Under the pieces are notes generated by a model. That model made no database searches and had not been told where the DNA came from. It was given only the letters and a program-made list of their open reading frames with translations. A stretch of 37,414 bases of DNA from Geminocystis sp050753365 (lineage in GTDB: Bacteria > Cyanobacteriota > Cyanobacteriia > Cyanobacteriales > Cyanobacteriaceae): NCBI RefSeq assembly GCF_050753365.1, contig NZ_JBLZFY010000036.1, positions 1-37,414 of the forward strand, read 5' to 3'. Made by a program: the position numbers and the translations under genes. Of the stretch, positions 34,237 through 37,414 are shown piece after piece (position 1 is the first letter of the stretch; every line of letters starts with the position of its first letter).

Positions 34237-36486
34237 TTATGATGAACGATTTAATAACTCTAACCAAGGGGCGATCGAGCTATAATAACGAGCATTGTAA
34301 GGACTTTTCAAAGAACTTTTAATAGGTTCAAATTGAGGATCATTTTGAATATGACTAGGCAATCTAGCCAAAGTATAAGCTATTTTTGGTAAGTGTAAAA
34401 AATATTTGACATCATCAATTTCTTGAGAATAAGTGAGAGTTGCTTTTTTCTTTTCTACTTCCTTAATTTTCTGTTCTTGTATTTTAGCGGTTGCCAATAA
34501 ATTTTGAACAAAATTGCGAGAATAGCTATCTTTTATGTTTTGTAAAGCATCGACAAAAGGCTTAACACCGAATAAACTTAAAGAAACATTACCCCCTAAA
34601 TATTCCCTCAAATTATCATCTATTTCTAACTGATTAACATTAATATTTTCTTTCCCTAACCATTCTTCCCACTTAAAAACTTCCCCAAATAAACCTAAAC
34701 TATCTCTACCATTTCCCTTAGCTTTTTCTTCCGCTTCTCCCGACTCATTAGCAGATTGATAGAGGGGATATTTTGCCCCTGCAAAACTAATTCCAGCGGA
34801 TAAAGTAACGCTAGGATTATTACCCGTATATTCTCGAAAAGATTGATAAATTTGAAAGGCAAAGTCTATCACTTCATCCCAAACACCGCTAATAAATAAA
34901 TCATCTCCTCCTGCATAAATAAATAGTAAATTATAATTTTTTTCCGTTGCTAAAGTATTCAAATAAACCTTGAAAAAATAAGTCATTTGACGGGATAAAC
35001 TAGCTAAACGAGGTAAATTTAATTTCTTACCTAAACCTTGAGCAAAAATTTTACCTAAATTGTCAACATCCATGCGTAAATAAGCAACCCTCGCAATTTT
35101 GCCCGATTTTCTGGCAATTTCCGTCATTTCACTGGCAGACATAAAACCTGATTCATTTTCTAACTCAGTTTTTTTGCCATAATTACCTAGTAAAATAGGC
35201 TTAATTTTCTCTTGTTTATAATTAGCTAAATCCCAATTATTAATTAGAAAAATTGTCTCTGCATTATCCACAGATAAAGCCTTATTAATACTCTCATAAA
35301 GATAATATTCATAACCGGGTAAAACAATTTTATTCACCCTTTCGGTTCGATCGAATATTCTATTTTTAGCTCTTTTTACCCTCACAATAGCCTTAACTTT
35401 AAACAGACGACTTCCCAACTCAAACATGGTGCGACATACCCAACAAGCGGAGGAAGAATCGAGATTATGAGGGTTTAATGGTTTTAATTTTACTTGATCA
35501 TCTCGATGACAAACTTGGCAAGATTCATAACTCGGTTTTGGTGTTAAAAAATCTCTAATTTGATTACTAAATTTTTGTTGTTTTTGACTTCCTAATTTTT
35601 GAGGAATTTTCTGCCAATATTGCGATAATTGATCACTACTTAAACTATCCACAGGTAAAGTCACATAGTCTAAAGCTAAAAACATTTTACCCTGATAACT
35701 TTTGCTAAACCAATCATTAAAACGAGCTTTAATAATATTACTTATTCTTTGATTTTCTTCGTGATTATCATTCGTTAAAATATAAAGATTTCCTCCTCCA
35801 GCATAAATGATATTAGTGGGAGGTAAATTTAATTCTGTTAATAATTGTTGAGTTATTTCTGCGGTAACTAATTCAAGGAAAAAACTTCTTGCGCGTAAAG
35901 ATTTTAATGCACCATCGGCAGAAATTGTATAGATAAAATTTTGAATACCTGATAAATCCCCACCAATTAAACCGATGTTGTCAGCAGAATGATTATTATT
36001 TAAACTAACAGCTATCATTGCTAAAGATTTAATGAAATCATTATAAGCAATATCATTTTCCCCATAACTAATGTGAGATCCAATTTTTTCTAAACATAAA
36101 TTTAATAAAGATAAATTGCTTAAATCTTCATGGTTTAAATGACTAATTATCTCTTTTGCTTCTATTTTAAACTTACTAATATCAGGAATATCTGAAGTAG
36201 GTACGGGAAGAATCGGGAAACTATTTTCGATAACAATAGATGGTGAATAATGAGTTTTTTCTTGTGATTTATAATTCTGAATATGAATAGAATCAAACAG
36301 TAAATTTAAAGGTTTAAATTCTGATTCTTCTTTCCATGAAATAATCTCTTTAGCCTTGATAATTGACTGATGTTGTATCAATGGTAACGAAGGAAAATCT
36401 AACTCTAGCCACTGGGCTAATTTTTTTATCCCTTCTTGTAAAACTGAAAGGGCAATCTGATGATTTGTTACTTCTGTATTATTCAT
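34237..36486 (-). CDS. cas10: Type III-A Cas10 (Csm1), HD-less with intact GGDD
   Basis: The 749-residue large subunit recognises target RNA and makes cyclic oligoadenylate messengers. The second palm domain carries IYAGGDDLFI (G526 to D529), so cyclase activity should be intact. The first palm starts near IGLIGGDLSGIQNFIYTIS, and a four-cysteine zinc finger lies at C323, C326, C348 and C351. The N-terminal 170 residues show no HD dipeptide and no 'LLHDIGK' motif; the single-stranded DNA nuclease domain is missing or replaced by a helical segment. DNA cleavage by Cas10 is therefore unlikely; the system should act mainly by signalling and Csm3 RNA cutting. It is the first gene of the operon. 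Confidence 0.93.
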   Translation of the reverse strand: MNNTEVTNHQIALSVLQEGIKKLAQWLELDFPSLPLIQHQSIIKAKEIISWKEESEFKPLNLLFDSIHIQNYKSQEKTHYSPSIVIENSFPILPVPTSDIPDISKFKIEAKEIISHLNHEDLSNLSLLNLCLEKIGSHISYGENDIAYNDFIKSLAMIAVSLNNNHSADNIGLIGGDLSGIQNFIYTISADGALKSLRARSFFLELVTAEITQQLLTELNLPPTNIIYAGGGNLYILTNDNHEENQRISNIIKARFNDWFSKSYQGKMFLALDYVTLPVDSLSSDQLSQYWQKIPQKLGSQKQQKFSNQIRDFLTPKPSYESCQVCHRDDQVKLKPLNPHNLDSSSACWVCRTMFELGSRLFKVKAIVRVKRAKNRIFDRTERVNKIVLPGYEYYLYESINKALSVDNAETIFLINNWDLANYKQEKIKPILLGNYGKKTELENESGFMSASEMTEIARKSGKIARVAYLRMDVDNLGKIFAQGLGKKLNLPRLASLSRQMTYFFKVYLNTLATEKNYNLLFIYAGGDDLFISGVWDEVIDFAFQIYQSFREYTGNNPSVTLSAGISFAGAKYPLYQSANESGEAEEKAKGNGRDSLGLFGEVFKWEEWLGKENINVNQLEIDDNLREYLGGNVSLSLFGVKPFVDALQNIKDSYSRNFVQNLLATAKIQEQKIKEVEKKKATLTYSQEIDDVKYFLHLPKIAYTLARLPSHIQNDPQFEPIKSSLKSPYNARYYSSIAPWLELLNRSS

Positions 36487-36801
36487 TTATTAGCTTGAGA
36501 ACTTTAATCAAATTATTCAAGGTTGGCTTTCTGAAGATAAGTGAAGAAAAAACACTATTCAAATTTTACAAAAAAAAGTATATTTTCAATTATTATTGTA
36601 AGATTTCTTAATATTTAATAGGGATTATGACACAGATATAGTTAAAATCATCCAATTTGTTCGATCGTACCATAGCCACCATAACGTTTTTTGAGCAATG
36701 ACTGAGAGTATTTTGAGATGTCCAACGTCGATCGACCTTAACAGATCAACAAGATTTACAGTAAAATCAAAACTAAATCTAATAATATGGAGAAAAAAAT
36801 T
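36487..36801. other. Region between cas10 and the small antitoxin gene
   Basis: This gap of 315 bases separates two divergent genes and should hold the promoter of the cas operon, though none stands out. On the minus strand a short frame at about 36649-36715 reads SLLKKRYGGYGTIEQIG before a stop, which may be the end of a lost gene; I cannot name it. Confidence 0.35.
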
Positions 36802-37044
36802 ATGAGAATTATTCAAACAAAAGGAACTATTAATAATGGTGAAATAACTGTAAAAATATCCGAAAAAATTAGCAGTGGGGAAGTAGATGTGGTCATTATT
36901 GCTGAAAAAGAACCTGATGAATTTGACCTTCGCCATCAAATCTTAAAAGAAAAAGGTTATGATAATTGTGATAAAATTTTAGACCTAATTAGGGATATAA
37001 AACTAGAAATGTTAGAAGAAAAAATAAATAATCAAAATGCTTAA
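36802..37044 (+). CDS. VapB-like antitoxin
   Basis: This protein of about 80 residues has a beta-rich start, MRIIQTKGTINNGEITVKIS, resembling antitoxins paired with PIN toxins in cyanobacteria, then a charged helical tail. I prefer the ATG at 36802 because the GGAG at 36788-36791 is then a normal Shine-Dalgarno; an ATG at 36787 would overlap it. The next start codon (37037) overlaps its stop, as in operons of vapBC type. Confidence 0.6.
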   Translation: MRIIQTKGTINNGEITVKISEKISSGEVDVVIIAEKEPDEFDLRHQILKEKGYDNCDKILDLIRDIKLEMLEEKINNQNA

Positions 37045-37138
37045 ACTTAAACGTATTTTCTTAGATAATAATATTATTTATATGGCAAAGATCAAGGTGG
37101 AGAAATTATATCAAATATTTGGCGTTGGCTCAATTTAA
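37037..37138 (+). pseudogene. Truncated PIN-type toxin (VapC remnant)
   Basis: The frame starts with an ATG overlapping the antitoxin stop by eight bases and reads MLKLKRIFLDNNIIYMA, a normal PIN start with the first aspartate, but ends after 33 codons. The neighbouring frame stays open (YGKDQGGEIISNIWRW...) up to the CRISPR repeat without recognisable PIN blocks. The toxin has lost the rest of its gene, perhaps through a frameshift and a deletion next to the array. Confidence 0.5.
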
Positions 37139-37189
37139 CCTCGATTATTAATATTATTAACAGCTATTTATTTTATAAATATAACTTAT

Positions 37190-37297
37190 TAAAACGTCCT
37201 TACGGGGTAAAGATGGAGTTTAACATCTGCTTCATGTATCTTAAAGCATCCTCTAACACTGTTTCCGTCCCCTTACGGGGTAAAGATGGAGTTTAAC
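37190..37297 (-). CRISPR. CRISPR array 2: degenerate terminal repeat, one spacer, one full repeat
   Basis: A full 37-base repeat (37261-37297), identical to those of array 1, is next to the leader. One 36-base spacer (37225-37260) separates it from a degenerate repeat (about 37190-37224) with a two-base deletion in the stem and a changed outer end. Degeneration at the leader-distal end is usual. The array is read on the minus strand. Confidence 0.93.
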
Positions 37298-37414
37298 GCT
37301 ACCCTTGGAAACCTTTGCCCTACCTTGCTTGTACAAGATGTCTGCGAGAAACTACAGTTTCATGCTTAACATTTCTTAACATTATTAAGTTGTCAAGGTA
37401 AAAAAGCTATTTCT
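37298..37414 (-). promoter_or_regulatory. CRISPR leader of array 2 (window ends inside it)
   Basis: It matches 26259-26375 with two mismatches over 117 bases, including the TTGACA at 37391-37396 and both dyads. The window ends before the full leader is seen. Confidence 0.85.

Noticed and set aside
36625..36939. Minus-strand 104-codon frame opposite the antitoxin gene
   Set aside because: Low-complexity aromatic translation, no ribosome-binding site; the plus strand has a better gene with Shine-Dalgarno.

Overview
The window is from an AT-rich cyanobacterium. The evidence is a high density of CGATCG palindromes (HIP1-like, mostly as TCGATCGA and occasionally as the classical GCGATCGC), several cyanobacteria-restricted protein families (a TIGR02652-type protein, a PATAN-like response regulator, a giant kinase/ATPase/GAF/PAS/GGDEF protein, a Slr2103-like acyltransferase), a monocistronic CIRCE-controlled groEL of the GroEL2 type, and heptamer tandem repeats between genes. 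A Geminocystis/Cyanobacterium-like organism is my best guess; it is not proven from sequence alone.

Positions 1-18,700 are mainly housekeeping: a two-domain glycosyltransferase, a lysophospholipid-acyltransferase-family enzyme, a small mobile-element scar with a decayed RES-like gene, a VapC-type toxin with its upstream partner, rsmI, two small conserved genes, polA, the 1883-residue signalling protein and a mercuric-reductase-like flavoenzyme. From 18,740 to 23,600 a response regulator is followed by two tandem copies of a fused DNA methyltransferase/Mrr-like nuclease. The copies are nearly identical except for a completely exchanged central target-recognition segment, and a 13-codon scar of a third copy lies beside them. 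groEL (24,039-25,712) ends in a strong terminator.

From 25,914 to the window end there is a type III-A CRISPR-Cas locus, all on the minus strand. Read 5' to 3' on that strand it has: CRISPR array 2 (37,190-37,297) with its leader, a small VapBC remnant on the opposite strand, cas10/csm1 (GGDD intact, HD nuclease motif absent), a Uma2-family nuclease gene, csm2, csm3, csm5, cas6, a CARF protein of the APE2256 type, a CARF-HEPN Csx1-type RNase, an OMEGA-RNA-like mobile-element end, a decayed cas1 tail, an AbrB/Doc toxin-antitoxin pair, cas2, and the second leader with CRISPR array 1 (25,914-26,258). The two arrays share repeat and leader.

The system looks like one in decay or remodelling. csm3 loses its reading frame after about 175 codons and runs into what looks like the last 32 codons of a csm4 gene, so one deletion appears to have removed the end of csm3 and most of csm4. 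cas1 survives only as a C-terminal fragment. The signalling arm (Cas10 palm, two CARF proteins) is intact, whereas the target-binding backbone and the adaptation module are damaged. The most notable signals are this selective damage, the methyltransferase-nuclease pair with swapped specificity segments, and two identical 113-bp OMEGA-RNA-like element ends 23.7 kb apart.
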